A DNA stretch of 64,000 nucleotides from Serratia marcescens (GCA_015548865.1 JADMXW010000016.1:65654-129653); one strand, 5' to 3'. Positions 1 to 10,002 are shown, counted from the first letter of the stretch. The notes: a model not told the origin generated them from the sequence alone. Numbers and translations: made by a program.

Positions 1-2213
1 CTCGCCGTACCGTCAGCTACCGCGTTGTCTGTCGTGACAATCAGGTTGCCACCGGCGATTTCCGCCGTGTTCTCATCCGCCACAAAGGTGACATCGACCG
101 TCTGGCTTTTATTATTCACTGTCGCCGTCACCGTGCTGCTTCCGGCGGCAGTACTGGTCAGCGTCGCCGTGGCGATACCGTCAGCCCCCGTGGTGCCAAT
201 CACCGTGGTGATGCTGGCGCCGTTATTCGCCGAGAAGCTCACCATCTGACCCGCGACCGTGTTACCGCGGGCATCCGTCACCACCGCCTGCACTGCATTG
301 CTCGTCGTGCCGTCGGCTATCGCGTTGTCTGTCGTGACAATCAGGTTGCCACCGGCGATTTCCGCCGTGTTCTCATCCGCCACAAAGGTGACATCGACCG
401 TCTGGCTTTTATTATTCACTGTCGCCGTCACCGTGCTGCTTCCGGCGGCAGTACTGGTCAGCGTCGCCGTGGCGATACCGTCAGCCCCCGTGGTGCCAAT
501 CACAGTGGTGACACTGGCACCGTTATTCGCCGAGAAAATCACCGTCTGACCCGCGACCTTGTTACCGCGGACATCCGTCACTGTCGCCTGCACCGCATTG
601 GTCGCCGTACCGTCAGCAACGGCGTTGTCTGACGTAACCGTCAGGTTGTTCTCAGAAACGCCCGCCGTACTGAGTTCAACAGTAATTCGCAGCGTTGAGC
701 GTGAAGACGCATTGCCTTGGCTATCGTACGCCACTGCGCTGACCGTATGCGTATTACTGTTGCTATTGCGCGCATATTGATAGGGAGGCAACGTTATCGT
801 AACCAACTGTGGCGACACCTGTGTAAAACCACCACCAGCAGCAACCAGTGCACCACTGTCCCAATCGATTCGTTCAAGGGCATACCGGCTATAAACCTGT
901 GCATTCACCGTAGCCATTGTGCCAGCCTCTCCGCTGATCTGATCGGGAAGGGTCAGACGGATCAGATCCTGCTTTTGGTATTCCAGCACGATATTGTTAT
1001 TCCGCTCGACCAAATCGTAGCGACTACCGGCCAACGTACGGCTCGACGCTACCGCAGAAGGGTTAATATGCGACTGCCAGGATTCACCCAAGCGGTAATT
1101 CAACTGGAAATTCAGGCTACTGTCAGATTGCCCACCCTTCCCTGCGCGGTGTTCTGCCCCTGCGGTGAATAACGGAATCGGGGTATAATTAACGCCTGCC
1201 GTCACGGCATAGGGATCTTTCTGACGATTATTCTTACCGAACAAAGCGACATCATTACCACGATATTGCTCATACATAAGCTTGCCGCCCAGTTGTGGAT
1301 AGGCAGGTAAATAAGCTTCGGCACGAACATCATAGCCGTTCGCAGGACGTTCGTAATAATCAACAAAATCACGTGATTGATGCCAATCCGTCAGACCAAA
1401 ATAGCTATTCACCGACAATTTCAAGTAGTCAGCCCAAGCCTCGCCCCCCACACCAATCCGACGATTCTTACCCGTAATATCATTGTCAAAAAAGGTATTA
1501 ACACCGTACATCCAATTATCCTGATAGGTGCGGTAACCGATACCTGCATTCAGTGTATTGCGGCTGTCTTTATTACGCGCGCCAAGTTGGGTAAATAACA
1601 GATTTTTGGGATTATCTTGTAAAGGCAACAGGACATCTACTGCGCTGCCATCAAGCTTGAAATCATCATTAACATTCAATTGTACTCGCGCAGTACCATA
1701 CTGACTCAGCCACTGCTGGGCTGAGGTGTTGACTTGATTGTTGGCTGCAGAGCGTGCCATCTGCTCAGCCGATTTTGCCGCATTCTTACTGGACAGTATC
1801 GTTGAACCAGCCATTGTATGGTTTTCAAATCGGTTTTCTGTCTGTGCAGGCAGTTGATTATCTACTGAAAAGGGAGAGCGCTTACGTGGCACATCAATTT
1901 CATCTCCCGTGGTCAAGGCGGAAAAAGGTTTGGAAAATGTTCTGTACTGATTGATTTTTTTTAGTTCTTCAACAGAAACATTGTACTTTTTTGCAATGGC
2001 ATCCACATTTTCTTTTGGACCTAAAATATAAGGGTCCGTTGCAGAAGGTAAGCGAGTGGTATCCGTGAGAACAGCCGCTATTGCTGGAGAAAAAGAGAGA
2101 CTCAGGGGAAAGAACACCTGAAATAAAACATTAATCCAAACCACTGCAATGGCCCTTCGAGAAAGGGTTTGCGCAGGTTTTTCTTTTTTAGAAGGGAAAT
2201 CATTAAATGGCAT
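1..2213 (-). CDS. Inverse autotransporter adhesin (intimin/invasin-like), C-terminus beyond the window
   Basis: Partial gene: 737 codons read open from an ATG at 2213 to the window edge. The N-terminus has a long basic signal region (RRAIAVVWIN, then a hydrophobic stretch ending in AIAA). A LysM-like domain follows at about residues 65-110 (KKYNVSVEELKKIN), probably for peptidoglycan contact. Residues of about 160-440 resemble the inverse autotransporter beta-barrel (for example NTFFDNDITGKNRRIG and RLGESWQSHINP). From about residue 510 the protein is made of Big_1 immunoglobulin-like repeats of 100 residues (NAVQAVVTDARGN, GQTVIFSANNGA). In this family the barrel sits in the outer membrane and the repeats project outward for adhesion. 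The total repeat number and the tip domain cannot be seen. The forward-strand ORFs over this region are antisense shadows. The gene lies downstream of hypF after a 283-base AT-rich gap that probably holds its promoter. Confidence 0.9.
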   Translation of the reverse strand, partial: MPFNDFPSKKEKPAQTLSRRAIAVVWINVLFQVFFPLSLSFSPAIAAVLTDTTRLPSATDPYILGPKENVDAIAKKYNVSVEELKKINQYRTFSKPFSALTTGDEIDVPRKRSPFSVDNQLPAQTENRFENHTMAGSTILSSKNAAKSAEQMARSAANNQVNTSAQQWLSQYGTARVQLNVNDDFKLDGSAVDVLLPLQDNPKNLLFTQLGARNKDSRNTLNAGIGYRTYQDNWMYGVNTFFDNDITGKNRRIGVGGEAWADYLKLSVNSYFGLTDWHQSRDFVDYYERPANGYDVRAEAYLPAYPQLGGKLMYEQYRGNDVALFGKNNRQKDPYAVTAGVNYTPIPLFTAGAEHRAGKGGQSDSSLNFQLNYRLGESWQSHINPSAVASSRTLAGSRYDLVERNNNIVLEYQKQDLIRLTLPDQISGEAGTMATVNAQVYSRYALERIDWDSGALVAAGGGFTQVSPQLVTITLPPYQYARNSNSNTHTVSAVAYDSQGNASSRSTLRITVELSTAGVSENNLTVTSDNAVADGTATNAVQATVTDVRGNKVAGQTVIFSANNGASVTTVIGTTGADGIATATLTSTAAGSSTVTATVNNKSQTVDVTFVADENTAEIAGGNLIVTTDNAIADGTTSNAVQAVVTDARGNTVAGQMVSFSANNGASITTVIGTTGADGIATATLTSTAAGSSTVTATVNNKSQTVDVTFVADENTAEIAGGNLIVTTDNAVADGTA
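21..503 (-). repeat. Near-identical 300-bp tandem Big_1 repeats in the adhesin gene
   Basis: The coding sequence repeats with a period of exactly 300 bases. Positions 21-203 and 321-503 are identical over 183 bases, and differences cluster at the repeat edges. A third, more diverged unit begins near 611. Such identity at the DNA level, including third codon positions, suggests recent duplication or gene conversion, so the repeat number may vary between strains. Confidence 0.92.
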
Positions 2214-2496
2214 ATACCAGACCCAGGACAACATAAACTAATCAATTAAATAATAATAGAAGTTAACGCTTAGGATTTCACGACACAAGAAACAAAAACT
2301 GAAATAAATTATTTTAGGAATTTGATTTCACAAGCAGAGTAAATAAACTTACAATTAATTTCAATTAATTAAAATCATTACATTGAGCGTTTATTTAAAG
2401 CAATTCATATACATTTATATTTTTATCTTTTAAAAACCCATTTAGCCTTGTTGGATTTATAACGTATTTTTATATCAGAGGTGAAAGACAAACTGG

Positions 2497-4773
2497 CTAC
2501 TGTCGACGCGCAGCAGTAATCAACGCCTGTCCCAATGAAAGACCACCATCTCCCGCGGGCAAACGCCTCGGCTGCAATACGGTAAAATCGGCCAGTTCCT
2601 GGCACAGTAATGCCCTCAACAGGCGGTTATGCAGAACACCGCCAGAAAGCACGATAGTGCTGATCTGTTCCTGATGCGCAACCTGCCGAGCCAATGCGGC
2701 CATGCCTAGCGCCAGCGCCACGTGAAAGGCATGCGCACGCCGCGCGGGTATCGCCTGATAGGCCAGCCACTCACGCCAAAATGTCTCAAGATCGAGCAAG
2801 TTACCCACAAGTGGCATAGAAACAGGGTGGTATTGGGTATCACTGTGCCATGCCAGTGCCTCCAACTGACACGCGGCTTCGCCTTCCCAACTTTGTTCGC
2901 GGGTACCAAAACCCATCGCAGCAGCGACCGCATCAAACAATCGCCCAGTAGATGAGGCGTGCGGTGATTGCACGCCGCGCTCGATCGCCCTGATCAGTAA
3001 CGGCACCCTATCCTGCGGGAAGTCAGCGATTTCAGGTTGAAGATGCCAGTCAGGTACAAAACGCAGCCACTGCGCCAGCAGATTACGCCACGGCTGGCGA
3101 GCCGCTAAATCCCCTCCCGGCAACGCTACCGCGGGTAACCCCCCCATGTGACGACAGGAACGGTAATCGGCCAACAGGCATTCCCCGCCCCACCATTGGC
3201 CATTTTCGCCATAGCCGATACCGTCCAGCGCCAAACCGACAACAGGTCCGGCATTGCGCGGCCAGCCGTGCTCGGCCAGGCAGGCAGCAATATGGGCGTG
3301 ATGGTGTAGCACCTCATGGCACGGTATATCGGCATTTTCAGCACGCCGGTGTCCGAGACGATGGCTGATATAGCCAGGATGGGCATCCACGGCAATCGCC
3401 GTAGGTGTGAAGCGATAGATGTCCTCAAAGAGTGCTATCGCGTTTTGATACTGCTGCTCAACATCACTGTCGGTGAGATCGCCCAGATGCTGGCTGACAA
3501 TGGCATACCCATCGCGCAGCAAGCAAAACGTGTTTTTGAGATCGGCCCCCATCGCCAGCAGTGCAGGCTGGTGTTCAAAGCCAGGTGGCAGTGTAAACGC
3601 ATCTGGCACATAGCCGCGAGCACGGCGCAGCATTTCTGCATCACCGTCATGACAGCGCACCAGCGAATCGTCGGCACGTTGCACGATATCGCGGTTATGC
3701 AACAGCCAGAGATCGGCCAAACCATTGAGATCGTCCAATGCTTGTATGTTAGTCAATGCGGGCGGTTTGCCGCTGGCGTTACCGGAGGTCATCACCAGCG
3801 GGCGACCCGCTTGCGCCAGCAGGAGATGCTGGAGCGGGTTGGCGGGCAGCATCAGTCCGACTTCCCCCAGGCCTGGGGCAATGGCGTCACACAACACGCC
3901 GTCGCGTTTCAGCGGCAGCAACACGATGGGGGCAGCAGCGCTTTTCATCAAATTAATGGCAGAAGAATCGTCAACTATTTGCGCACAGCGCGACAGCCAG
4001 TGTTCATCAGGCAGCATCACCGCCAACGGTTTTCCAGGACGACGCTTACGCTGACGCAATTGCTCTACCGCATGTTGCTGTGTGGCGTCGCACGCCAGAT
4101 GAAAACCACCCAGCCCTTTGACCGCAACGATCTGCCCCGCTTGCAGCGCGCTCGCTGCCAGCTCCAGCGACTCATCGCCCTGAGCCAGTTCATTCCCGTT
4201 GGCATCACATAACCACACATGTGGCCCACAATCAGGGCATGCAGTAGGTTGGGCATGAAAGCGTCGGTCAGCAGGATTTTGATATTCTGTGGCACAAGGA
4301 GAGCACAGGGGAAACGTCGCCATCGCCGTATTGGGCCTGTCGTAAGGCATATGGCGAATAATGGTAAAACGCGGCCCGCAGTGGGTGCAGTTGATAAAGG
4401 GATAGTGATAGCGTCGATTGCCGGGCGTCATCAGCTCTTGCAAACAAGCGGGACAGGTTGCCGCATCAGGCACCACCTGCGTATCCATTGCACCCGCACC
4501 GCTGTGGGCAATGCTAAAGTCCGTGGGTTCCGGCTCCCATTCGTATGGATGTGATTCGATGCTATCGATATGCGCGAGCGGTGGGCATTCACGGGCAAGA
4601 TCGTCAAGGAACAGTGCAACCTGCATCGACATAACAAGATGAATCAACACCCCTGCGCTGTCGTTGCTGACATTACCGCACAGCTGATGTCGATGCGCCA
4701 GTTGCCAAACGTAAGGGCGAAATCCCACCCCCTGCACTTTGCCTTTAACGCGGATGCGAATACCGTTGCTCAT
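2497..4773 (-). CDS. hypF: Carbamoyltransferase HypF, [NiFe]-hydrogenase maturation
   Basis: HypF uses carbamoyl phosphate and ATP to make the thiocarbamate on HypE that becomes the CN ligands of the hydrogenase active site. Domains in order: acylphosphatase-like (VQGVGFRP near residue 14), two zinc-finger pairs (Cys107/110/129/132 and Cys157/160/179/182), a YrdC-like domain ([11 protein letters not shown], about residue 215) and a C-terminal Kae1-like domain with the [14 protein letters not shown] metal-binding motif. I chose the ATG at 4773 (758 residues, normal for the family); a TTG 45 bases upstream would add a non-conserved leader. It is the last gene of the hyb-hyp unit, separated from hypE by about 150 bases holding a small hairpin (4866-4885), so it may have separate expression. 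No clear terminator follows it. Confidence 0.95.
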   Translation of the reverse strand: MSNGIRIRVKGKVQGVGFRPYVWQLAHRHQLCGNVSNDSAGVLIHLVMSMQVALFLDDLARECPPLAHIDSIESHPYEWEPEPTDFSIAHSGAGAMDTQVVPDAATCPACLQELMTPGNRRYHYPFINCTHCGPRFTIIRHMPYDRPNTAMATFPLCSPCATEYQNPADRRFHAQPTACPDCGPHVWLCDANGNELAQGDESLELAASALQAGQIVAVKGLGGFHLACDATQQHAVEQLRQRKRRPGKPLAVMLPDEHWLSRCAQIVDDSSAINLMKSAAAPIVLLPLKRDGVLCDAIAPGLGEVGLMLPANPLQHLLLAQAGRPLVMTSGNASGKPPALTNIQALDDLNGLADLWLLHNRDIVQRADDSLVRCHDGDAEMLRRARGYVPDAFTLPPGFEHQPALLAMGADLKNTFCLLRDGYAIVSQHLGDLTDSDVEQQYQNAIALFEDIYRFTPTAIAVDAHPGYISHRLGHRRAENADIPCHEVLHHHAHIAACLAEHGWPRNAGPVVGLALDGIGYGENGQWWGGECLLADYRSCRHMGGLPAVALPGGDLAARQPWRNLLAQWLRFVPDWHLQPEIADFPQDRVPLLIRAIERGVQSPHASSTGRLFDAVAAAMGFGTREQSWEGEAACQLEALAWHSDTQYHPVSMPLVGNLLDLETFWREWLAYQAIPARRAHAFHVALALGMAALARQVAHQEQISTIVLSGGVLHNRLLRALLCQELADFTVLQPRRLPAGDGGLSLGQALITAARRQ

Positions 4774-4865
4774 AGTAGGCGCTAAACTCCATAGGCTTAA
4801 TAAATTACAGAGTAACAACTACAGCATTGAAATTCGCTGTAAAACGTATTTCTGTATGCACGCGG

Positions 4866-4885
4866 CCCCGCACACTTCAGCGGGG
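4866..4885. other. Small GC hairpin between hypE and hypF
   Basis: CCCCGC (4866-4871) pairs with GCGGGG (4880-4885) across an 8-base loop. There is no T-run on the minus-strand side, so on the hydrogenase transcript it is more likely a processing or stability stem than a terminator. Low information. Confidence 0.4.
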
Positions 4886-4927
4886 TTCTTTACGCGAAGC
4901 AAAACCAAAAGGGCCTACGTTATTGCG

Positions 4928-5956
4928 TTAGCAGATCCGCGGCATGGGTTCGTTATGCGGCAGATCCAGCAGCCGCGACGTGCCGAATATTCCGCGTAGG
5001 CGCACCTGAGTTTGTGTCGTCGCCTCACCAATCGTGACAGCATCTTTCCCTAATGGATGTGAACGCAGCGCGTCAAGCACCGTATGTTCCGCCTGCGGTG
5101 CCACCGCGATCACCAGTTTACCTTCATTGGCAAAATTCAGCGCATCCAACCCAAGAATTTCGCAAATACCGCGCACCGCGGATTTCAATGGCAGCGCAGC
5201 TTCATCAATCACCATACCGCAGCCGCTGGCTTGCGCGTATTCATGCAGGATGGCAGTAACGCCACCGCGCGTGGCATCACGCAGCGCACGAACACCTTCA
5301 ATAGCTCGCAAAGGCGCAATCAACGGCGTCAGTGCAGCACAATCACTGCTAAGTTCAGCTTCCAAACCCAGCTTTTCACGCAGATTAAGGATGGTCGCAC
5401 CGTGATCGCCCAACGTCCCGGTAACAATGATCTTATCACCGGCATGGATCTGGGAGGCGCCCCAGTTGATCTCTGTAGGGATTACACCGATACCCGCCGT
5501 ATTAATAAACAGCTTATCAGCCGCTCCTCGCGGTACCACCTTAGTATCCCCTGTCACTATCTGCACGCCGGCTTGCTGCGCAGTGCGTGCCATGGATGTC
5601 ACCACGCGCACCAGTTCTTCACCAGAAAAACCTTCTTCAATAATAAAACCACAGGAGAGGTAAAGCGGTTGCGCACCGCTGACAGCCAGATCGTTTACCG
5701 TGCCACATACGGCCAGTTTGCCAATATCGCCACCAGGGAAAAAAATCGGATCGATAACATAGCTATCCGTGGTAAACGCCAGACGATCGCCCTGCTGTGC
5801 CAACGGGGCCAACGGCATACGAGCCTGATCTTCTCGCTGTCCGAGCAGCGGGTTATCAAATGCGGTTAAAAACAATGAGGCTATCAGTTGCTGCATTGCC
5901 TGACCGCCGCTGCCGTGCGCCAGCGTTATCTCTTTTGGCGGTTTGGAATTATTCAC
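4928..5956 (-). CDS. hypE: Hydrogenase maturation protein HypE
   Basis: HypE is the partner of HypF: its C-terminal cysteine is carbamoylated and dehydrated with ATP to a thiocyanate, which is passed to the HypC-HypD iron complex. The 342-residue protein starts with the glycine-rich AHGSGGQAMQQL motif typical of the PurM/SelD-like ATPase fold and ends in MPRIC, keeping the essential terminal Cys342. The start is a GTG directly after the hypD stop codon (TAA then GTG), so the two are very probably translationally coupled. Length and ends match family members well. Confidence 0.96.
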   Translation of the reverse strand: MNNSKPPKEITLAHGSGGQAMQQLIASLFLTAFDNPLLGQREDQARMPLAPLAQQGDRLAFTTDSYVIDPIFFPGGDIGKLAVCGTVNDLAVSGAQPLYLSCGFIIEEGFSGEELVRVVTSMARTAQQAGVQIVTGDTKVVPRGAADKLFINTAGIGVIPTEINWGASQIHAGDKIIVTGTLGDHGATILNLREKLGLEAELSSDCAALTPLIAPLRAIEGVRALRDATRGGVTAILHEYAQASGCGMVIDEAALPLKSAVRGICEILGLDALNFANEGKLVIAVAPQAEHTVLDALRSHPLGKDAVTIGEATTQTQVRLRGIFGTSRLLDLPHNEPMPRIC

Positions 5957-7090
5957 TTAAACGTCACTCCCGACGGGACTTTCTTCCCGGCGATATTGAT
6001 AATAGGCGGCACAGGCCCCTTCTGACGATACCATCAATGCACCAATCGCGTTCTCTGGTGAGCAATGCTTGGCAAACAGAGGGCAATCTGCCGGTTTGCA
6101 GCGACCAGTAAGTACGTCACCGCAGCGTGACAGCGGCTCATCGGCTACGCGCTGCTCCGCAGGTTGAAAGCGCCGCTCAGCATCATAGTCATGATAGTCA
6201 GCACGTAATTGCATGCCCGAATCGGCAATTTCACCCAGTCCGCGCCATTCACTGCCGGACTTGATTTCAAACACCTCATCCATCGCTTTTTGGGCCAGTG
6301 CGTTACCGCTGTCCGGCACAATACGACGATACTGATTCTCTACCTGGCAGCGCGTTTCACGCAACTGTGTCACCAACATCAGTAACGCTTGCAGTATATC
6401 CAGTGGTTCAAAACCGGTGATGACAAAGGGTTTGTGAAACTCATCGCACAGGGGTTGATAAGGCGAAGCTCCGATCACCATGCTAACGTGTCCCGGCGCC
6501 AGAAAACCGTCAATACGAATGTCCGGCTGCTCAAGCAAACTACGCAGGGTGGGAATAATGGTAATATGTTGACAAAAAAGCGAAAAATTGTGAATCCCGC
6601 GCCGTTTTGCCTGCTGTAACGTCAGTGCTGTGCTGGGCATCGTGGTTTCGAATCCCAACCCGAAAAACACCACTTGGCGCTCCGGATACTTCTCCGCCAG
6701 CGCCAACGCATCCAGCGGCGAGTAGACAATTCGCACATCAGCACCGTGACGGCGCGCATCCAGCAAGGAGCCATTTCGTCCCGGTACACGCATCGCATCG
6801 CCAAAAGTACAGAAAATCACTTCAGGGTGCGACGCTATCTCGATACAGGCATCAATACGCCCCATCGGCAGCACGCACACCGGGCAACCAGGGCCATGAA
6901 CGAATTCTATTTCGGGCGGCAATAGCCGATCCAGACCAAATTTGAAAATGGCATGGGTATGTCCACCGCACACTTCCATCAGTTGCAAAGGATGTTCACG
7001 CCAATGGGGCACCGCCGCCACCTGCTTCCCGATTTCGCGCAGCAGCGTTTTAGCCAATTCAGGATCGCGGAACTCATCAACGTACTGCAT
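5957..7090 (-). CDS. hypD: Hydrogenase maturation scaffold HypD
   Basis: HypD is the iron-sulfur scaffold on which, with HypC, the Fe(CN)2CO group is assembled. The 377-residue protein keeps the catalytic cysteines Cys41 (MEVCGGHTH), Cys69 and Cys72 ([10 protein letters not shown]) and the C-terminal [4Fe-4S] cysteines ([15 protein letters not shown] and later). I used the ATG at 7090 ([10 protein letters not shown]), which matches family N-termini; upstream in-frame codons lie inside hypC. The start overlaps the end of hypC by 14 bases, indicating coupled translation. Confidence 0.96.
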   Translation of the reverse strand: MQYVDEFRDPELAKTLLREIGKQVAAVPHWREHPLQLMEVCGGHTHAIFKFGLDRLLPPEIEFVHGPGCPVCVLPMGRIDACIEIASHPEVIFCTFGDAMRVPGRNGSLLDARRHGADVRIVYSPLDALALAEKYPERQVVFFGLGFETTMPSTALTLQQAKRRGIHNFSLFCQHITIIPTLRSLLEQPDIRIDGFLAPGHVSMVIGASPYQPLCDEFHKPFVITGFEPLDILQALLMLVTQLRETRCQVENQYRRIVPDSGNALAQKAMDEVFEIKSGSEWRGLGEIADSGMQLRADYHDYDAERRFQPAEQRVADEPLSRCGDVLTGRCKPADCPLFAKHCSPENAIGALMVSSEGACAAYYQYRREESPVGSDV

Positions 7091-7364
7091 AACCGTCCTC
7101 GTGCTGGCGCATTTCATCCAGCTCCAGCCCAACGGCCTGCATGGATTGCAGCGCGTCCAGCGTGTCCTGAGCCTCCTGCTCATCCAGCAGGCTCATGGCA
7201 AAGCCAACGTGCACCAATACCCACTGGCCAATAAGTTCAGCGGGTTCACCTTCGCACACCAACGCGATATTCACCGCGCGCTGCACACCGCACACATCTA
7301 CCAGCGCTGGTTGGTGAATATCTTCACCGACCGACACCACTTTACCGGGAATGCCTAAGCACAT
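7077..7364 (-). CDS. hypC: Hydrogenase assembly chaperone HypC/HybG
   Basis: Small OB-fold chaperone (95 residues) that carries the iron group with HypD and then binds the precursor of the large subunit. The processed N-terminus MCLGIPGK with essential Cys2 and the [10 protein letters not shown] motif are present. Within the family the sequence (for example GEDIHQ and [13 protein letters not shown]) is closer to E. coli HybG, the chaperone specific to hydrogenase 2, than to E. coli HypC. It is the only HypC-like gene in the cluster, so it probably serves both roles. Start chosen at MCLG (7364); it overlaps the end of hypB by 10 bases. Confidence 0.94.
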   Translation of the reverse strand: MCLGIPGKVVSVGEDIHQPALVDVCGVQRAVNIALVCEGEPAELIGQWVLVHVGFAMSLLDEQEAQDTLDALQSMQAVGLELDEMRQHEDGYAVR

Positions 7365-8473
7365 CGTTGCGCCTCCAGCCAGGCAAACCACTCATCCATG
7401 CCTTCACCACTACGGGCTGAAAGCGCAATCACCTGAATATCCGGATTCACCCGACGCGCATAGGCGATGCAGGCCGCCAAATCGAAATCCAGATAAGGCA
7501 ACAGATCGATCTTGTTGATAATCATTAACGTCGAGGCGGAAAACATATGCGGATATTTCAGCGGTTTATCTTCGCCTTCCGTTACCGAGAGCACCGCCAC
7601 TTTGTGGCGTTCACCGAGATCGAATCCAGCGGGACACACCAGATTGCCAACGTTTTCGATAAACAGGATGCTGTTATCCGCCAATTGCAGTCGATGCGCG
7701 GCATCATGCACCATTTGAGCATCCAGATGACATCCTTTACCGGTGTTGACCTGAATGGCACTCACCCCAGTTGCCCGAATGCGTTCTGCATCGTTTGTCG
7801 TCTGCTGGTCGCCTTCAATCACAGCACAAGGCACATGGCTGCTGATGCGATCGAGCGTGTGCGTCAATAACGTGGTTTTACCGGAGCCGGGGCTGGAAAC
7901 CAGATTGAGCGCCAGAATTTTTTGCGCGGAAAAATGTTCGCGATTGTGCTCGGCCAGCGCATTATTTTTGCTCAACACATCCATCTCAATCTGCAACAGA
8001 CGCTGCTGCCCCATGCCCGGTGCGTGTGTTCCCGCTTCACCCTGCCCGTAATGCATGTCTGACCCGTTCACTTCCGGCAGAAAGGGGACATGTTCATGGG
8101 TATCATGTTGATGCTCGGCGTGGTGATGATGGTTGCTGTCATGCGCGTGTTCATGGTGGTGCGCTTTTTCTACGCTACGTTTTGACACCACTTTACTTTT
8201 GCCGTGGTAATGGTGGTGTACATCACCATTATGATAGTAGTGGTGGTGATGAATGACCACATAGCGTGGCGCCCCACCTTCATCCGGAATAGTGTCATCA
8301 TCGTGATGATGCGGGTGATGATGAGCATGGGTGTGTTGGTGCGTATGCGCATGATCGTGATGATCGTGCCCATGATGATGATGACCGTGGGCATGATCAT
8401 GATGCTCATGAGCATCGTGCTCATCACCTTCAATTCTGCGTTCCCCTTCGCCGCAGCCACATGTGGTACACAT
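7355..8473 (-). CDS. hypB: Nickel-incorporation GTPase HypB with very long His-rich region
   Basis: HypB is the GTPase that, with HypA, delivers nickel to the hydrogenase large-subunit precursor. The 372-residue protein begins with the high-affinity nickel motif CTTCGCGEG (residues 2-10). Residues 19-128 form an extraordinary histidine tract with 46 histidines by my count, in several blocks split by two linkers. The GTPase domain follows: P-loop SSPGSGKTT at 193-201 and the metal-site GCH motif ([10 protein letters not shown]). The N-terminal extension makes it about 80 residues longer than the roughly 290-residue E. coli HypB; related long HypB proteins in other bacteria store nickel. A good Shine-Dalgarno (AAGGAG) precedes the ATG at 8473. 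Confidence 0.96.
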   Translation of the reverse strand: MCTTCGCGEGERRIEGDEHDAHEHHDHAHGHHHHGHDHHDHAHTHQHTHAHHHPHHHDDDTIPDEGGAPRYVVIHHHHYYHNGDVHHHYHGKSKVVSKRSVEKAHHHEHAHDSNHHHHAEHQHDTHEHVPFLPEVNGSDMHYGQGEAGTHAPGMGQQRLLQIEMDVLSKNNALAEHNREHFSAQKILALNLVSSPGSGKTTLLTHTLDRISSHVPCAVIEGDQQTTNDAERIRATGVSAIQVNTGKGCHLDAQMVHDAAHRLQLADNSILFIENVGNLVCPAGFDLGERHKVAVLSVTEGEDKPLKYPHMFSASTLMIINKIDLLPYLDFDLAACIAYARRVNPDIQVIALSARSGEGMDEWFAWLEAQRCA

Positions 8474-8504
8474 AGGAACTGACTCCTTACGGTGTTAAAC
8501 CGCG

Positions 8505-8846
8505 TTACTCTACCGCTAACTGTTTCAATTGCAGGCTATCGCCTTCATCAATACGCAGATTATAGCTACCACACTGTGGGCAGCCTGCGCCGTGACGCGA
8601 AATTTCAACCACTGCACTGCACTCCCAGCACCAGGCTCGTGCGGCTCGCACAGAAACATGCAGCTCACATCCCTCTGCCAGCGTTTGTCGGCACACGGAT
8701 TCAAAGCAAAAGCGCAATGCGCTCTCTTCAATACAAGAAAGCGCACCAATTTCTAGCCACACACCGGTGACTTTATGCGCACCGTGTTGTCGCGCTTGCT
8801 GTTCTATCAGCTCCAACGTGCTGTAGCATAGAGAGATTTCATGCAT
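8505..8846 (-). CDS. hypA: Nickel metallochaperone HypA/HybF
   Basis: HypA hands nickel to the hydrogenase precursor together with HypB. The 113-residue protein has the N-terminal MHE nickel site (His2) and the structural zinc site Cys73/Cys76/Cys89/Cys92 (CWEC and CPQC). The ATG at 8846 was chosen because His2 must directly follow the initiator Met; upstream codons belong to the hybE region. It starts one base after the hybE stop. As it sits after hybE it occupies the place of E. coli hybF, and no second hypA-like gene is present. Confidence 0.95.
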   Translation of the reverse strand: MHEISLCYSTLELIEQQARQHGAHKVTGVWLEIGALSCIEESALRFCFESVCRQTLAEGCELHVSVRAARAWCWECSAVVEISRHGAGCPQCGSYNLRIDEGDSLQLKQLAVE

Positions 8847-8847
8847 G

Positions 8848-9402
8848 CTACGCGCTCCCGCGCAGGAAAAGGGCTCGGCGGCTGAGATTACGCGGGGCGT
8901 CCGCATCCACCACAGGAAGCGACAGCGCCATACGTGCGCTCTGCTCTGCCAAGGCTAATGCCTGCGCCGCCGACATGTGGTGATCAATGGGTGACATCAG
9001 GGAGCAGGAAAGGTACTGGTGGTTCTCATCCGTGTCGTCAGCAATCTCGCTAACCAGAAACGTGACATTGCCGCACGGCAGTTGTAGTGCCAACCGCTCA
9101 CCGGCAGCACGCTGCGACCACACCTGGCCTGGCCCCGGCAACACCAACAGGCTCATTGTCCAGGGCGTTAACAAACAACCGACCCACTGCTGTTCAAACA
9201 ATGCAAAACCGCAAGCTTTCACAGGAATAGCCGCACGATAAAAAGGCAATGCTTGCATATCACTATTGGCGACACGGCTAAATGCGGCTTCCAACCACGC
9301 GGCGGGAGAATCGGAGAAACCCAAGGACTCTTTACCCACATTTTGTTCTGTTGCGACAACGTGCCCTGTTACAACAATGGGAGCTTCGATGCGCTCACTC
9401 AT
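8848..9402 (-). CDS. hybE: Hydrogenase-2 assembly chaperone HybE
   Basis: HybE is a proofreading chaperone for the Tat-exported small subunit HybO. The 184-residue product starts MSERIEAPI and contains the conserved HybE-type central region (LPFYRAAIPVKACGFALFEQQWVGCLLTPW). The ATG at 9402 overlaps the stop of hybD in an ATGA arrangement (9399-9402), so translation is coupled; an upstream in-frame codon would lie deep inside hybD. Length is slightly longer than the 162 residues of E. coli HybE, with the extra residues at the C-terminus. Confidence 0.92.
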   Translation of the reverse strand: MSERIEAPIVVTGHVVATEQNVGKESLGFSDSPAAWLEAAFSRVANSDMQALPFYRAAIPVKACGFALFEQQWVGCLLTPWTMSLLVLPGPGQVWSQRAAGERLALQLPCGNVTFLVSEIADDTDENHQYLSCSLMSPIDHHMSAAQALALAEQSARMALSLPVVDADAPRNLSRRALFLRGSA

Positions 9403-9932
9403 ACACAGTGCTCCACCGAGAGGCATGTGGTGGGGTAAGCTGCCTGCTCTTGCGCCGTTTTTCTGCGAATAGTAATCCCGCTGGCACTCAGCGCCGCCAG
9501 GATCTGAGCCAGTGCGGGTTCTATTGCACACTGTACGCAGTCGCTAAGACCAATCGCTGACTCTAATGACTGCGGTTCTACGCCAACCAGCGTCAAACGA
9601 CGAGGAAACTCATCTGTCAGTTGTAATGCCATCAATACATCGGCAAGCCCTAACTGGTGCGGGGAAATTTTCCGGGTAAACAACGCAGGCACTTCATTGT
9701 CGCGCAGCACAGTCACGGAACCTGGCGCACTGCCAGTCAGCACCGCATCAGCAACAATCATATGTTCACGGTTGGCCATGGTCTCAATCAATTCCATGCC
9801 AGCAGTACCGCCATCGACGATATCAATCTCTGGCGAGAAAGCGTATTGCCGCTCCAGCGCTTCAATAATGCGCACACCAACCGCTTCATCGCTCAGCAGC
9901 AAGTTGCCTATCCCTAACACCAATATTTTCAT
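9399..9932 (-). CDS. hybD: Hydrogenase-2 maturation endopeptidase HybD
   Basis: HybD removes the C-terminal peptide of the HybC precursor once nickel is inserted. The N-terminus MKILVLGIGNLLLSDEAVGV is typical of the family; the nickel ligands Glu16, Asp62 and His92 are present. At 177 residues it is about 13 longer than E. coli HybD; the extra part is a C-terminal tail (after ALSASGITIRRKTAQ) lying just before the hybE overlap. It is separated from hybC by 70 bases containing a perfect 13-bp hairpin. Confidence 0.94.
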   Translation of the reverse strand: MKILVLGIGNLLLSDEAVGVRIIEALERQYAFSPEIDIVDGGTAGMELIETMANREHMIVADAVLTGSAPGSVTVLRDNEVPALFTRKISPHQLGLADVLMALQLTDEFPRRLTLVGVEPQSLESAIGLSDCVQCAIEPALAQILAALSASGITIRRKTAQEQAAYPTTCLSVEHCV

Positions 9933-9957
9933 GATGAACCCTTTTACGACATCCTTC

Positions 9958-9987
9958 TCGTCATTCCCGCACTGGCGGGAATGACGA
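9958..9987. repeat. Perfect 13-bp inverted repeat between hybC and hybD
   Basis: TCGTCATTCCCGC (9958-9970) is followed by a 4-base loop ACTG and the exact reverse complement GCGGGAATGACGA (9975-9987). It lies between the hybC stop and the hybD start within the operon. There is no T-run, so on either strand it is not a standard terminator. It resembles short REP-like palindromes found between cistrons and may protect the abundant hybOABC segment of the mRNA. Confidence 0.85.
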
Positions 9988-10002
9988 ACAACAGCGTGAC
10001 CG

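Noticed and set aside
1-700. Plus-strand frames with repeated Val/Ala-rich sequence
   Set aside because: They are antisense to the Big_1 repeats of the adhesin; the minus strand reads continuously with signal peptide, LysM and beta-barrel.
3316-4212. 298-codon plus-strand open frame
   Set aside because: Lies wholly antisense to hypF, no recognisable domain; a shadow caused by codon bias of the real gene.
8204-8482. Plus-strand frame very rich in Met, Val and Ile
   Set aside because: Simple antisense reading of the His codon tract of hypB.
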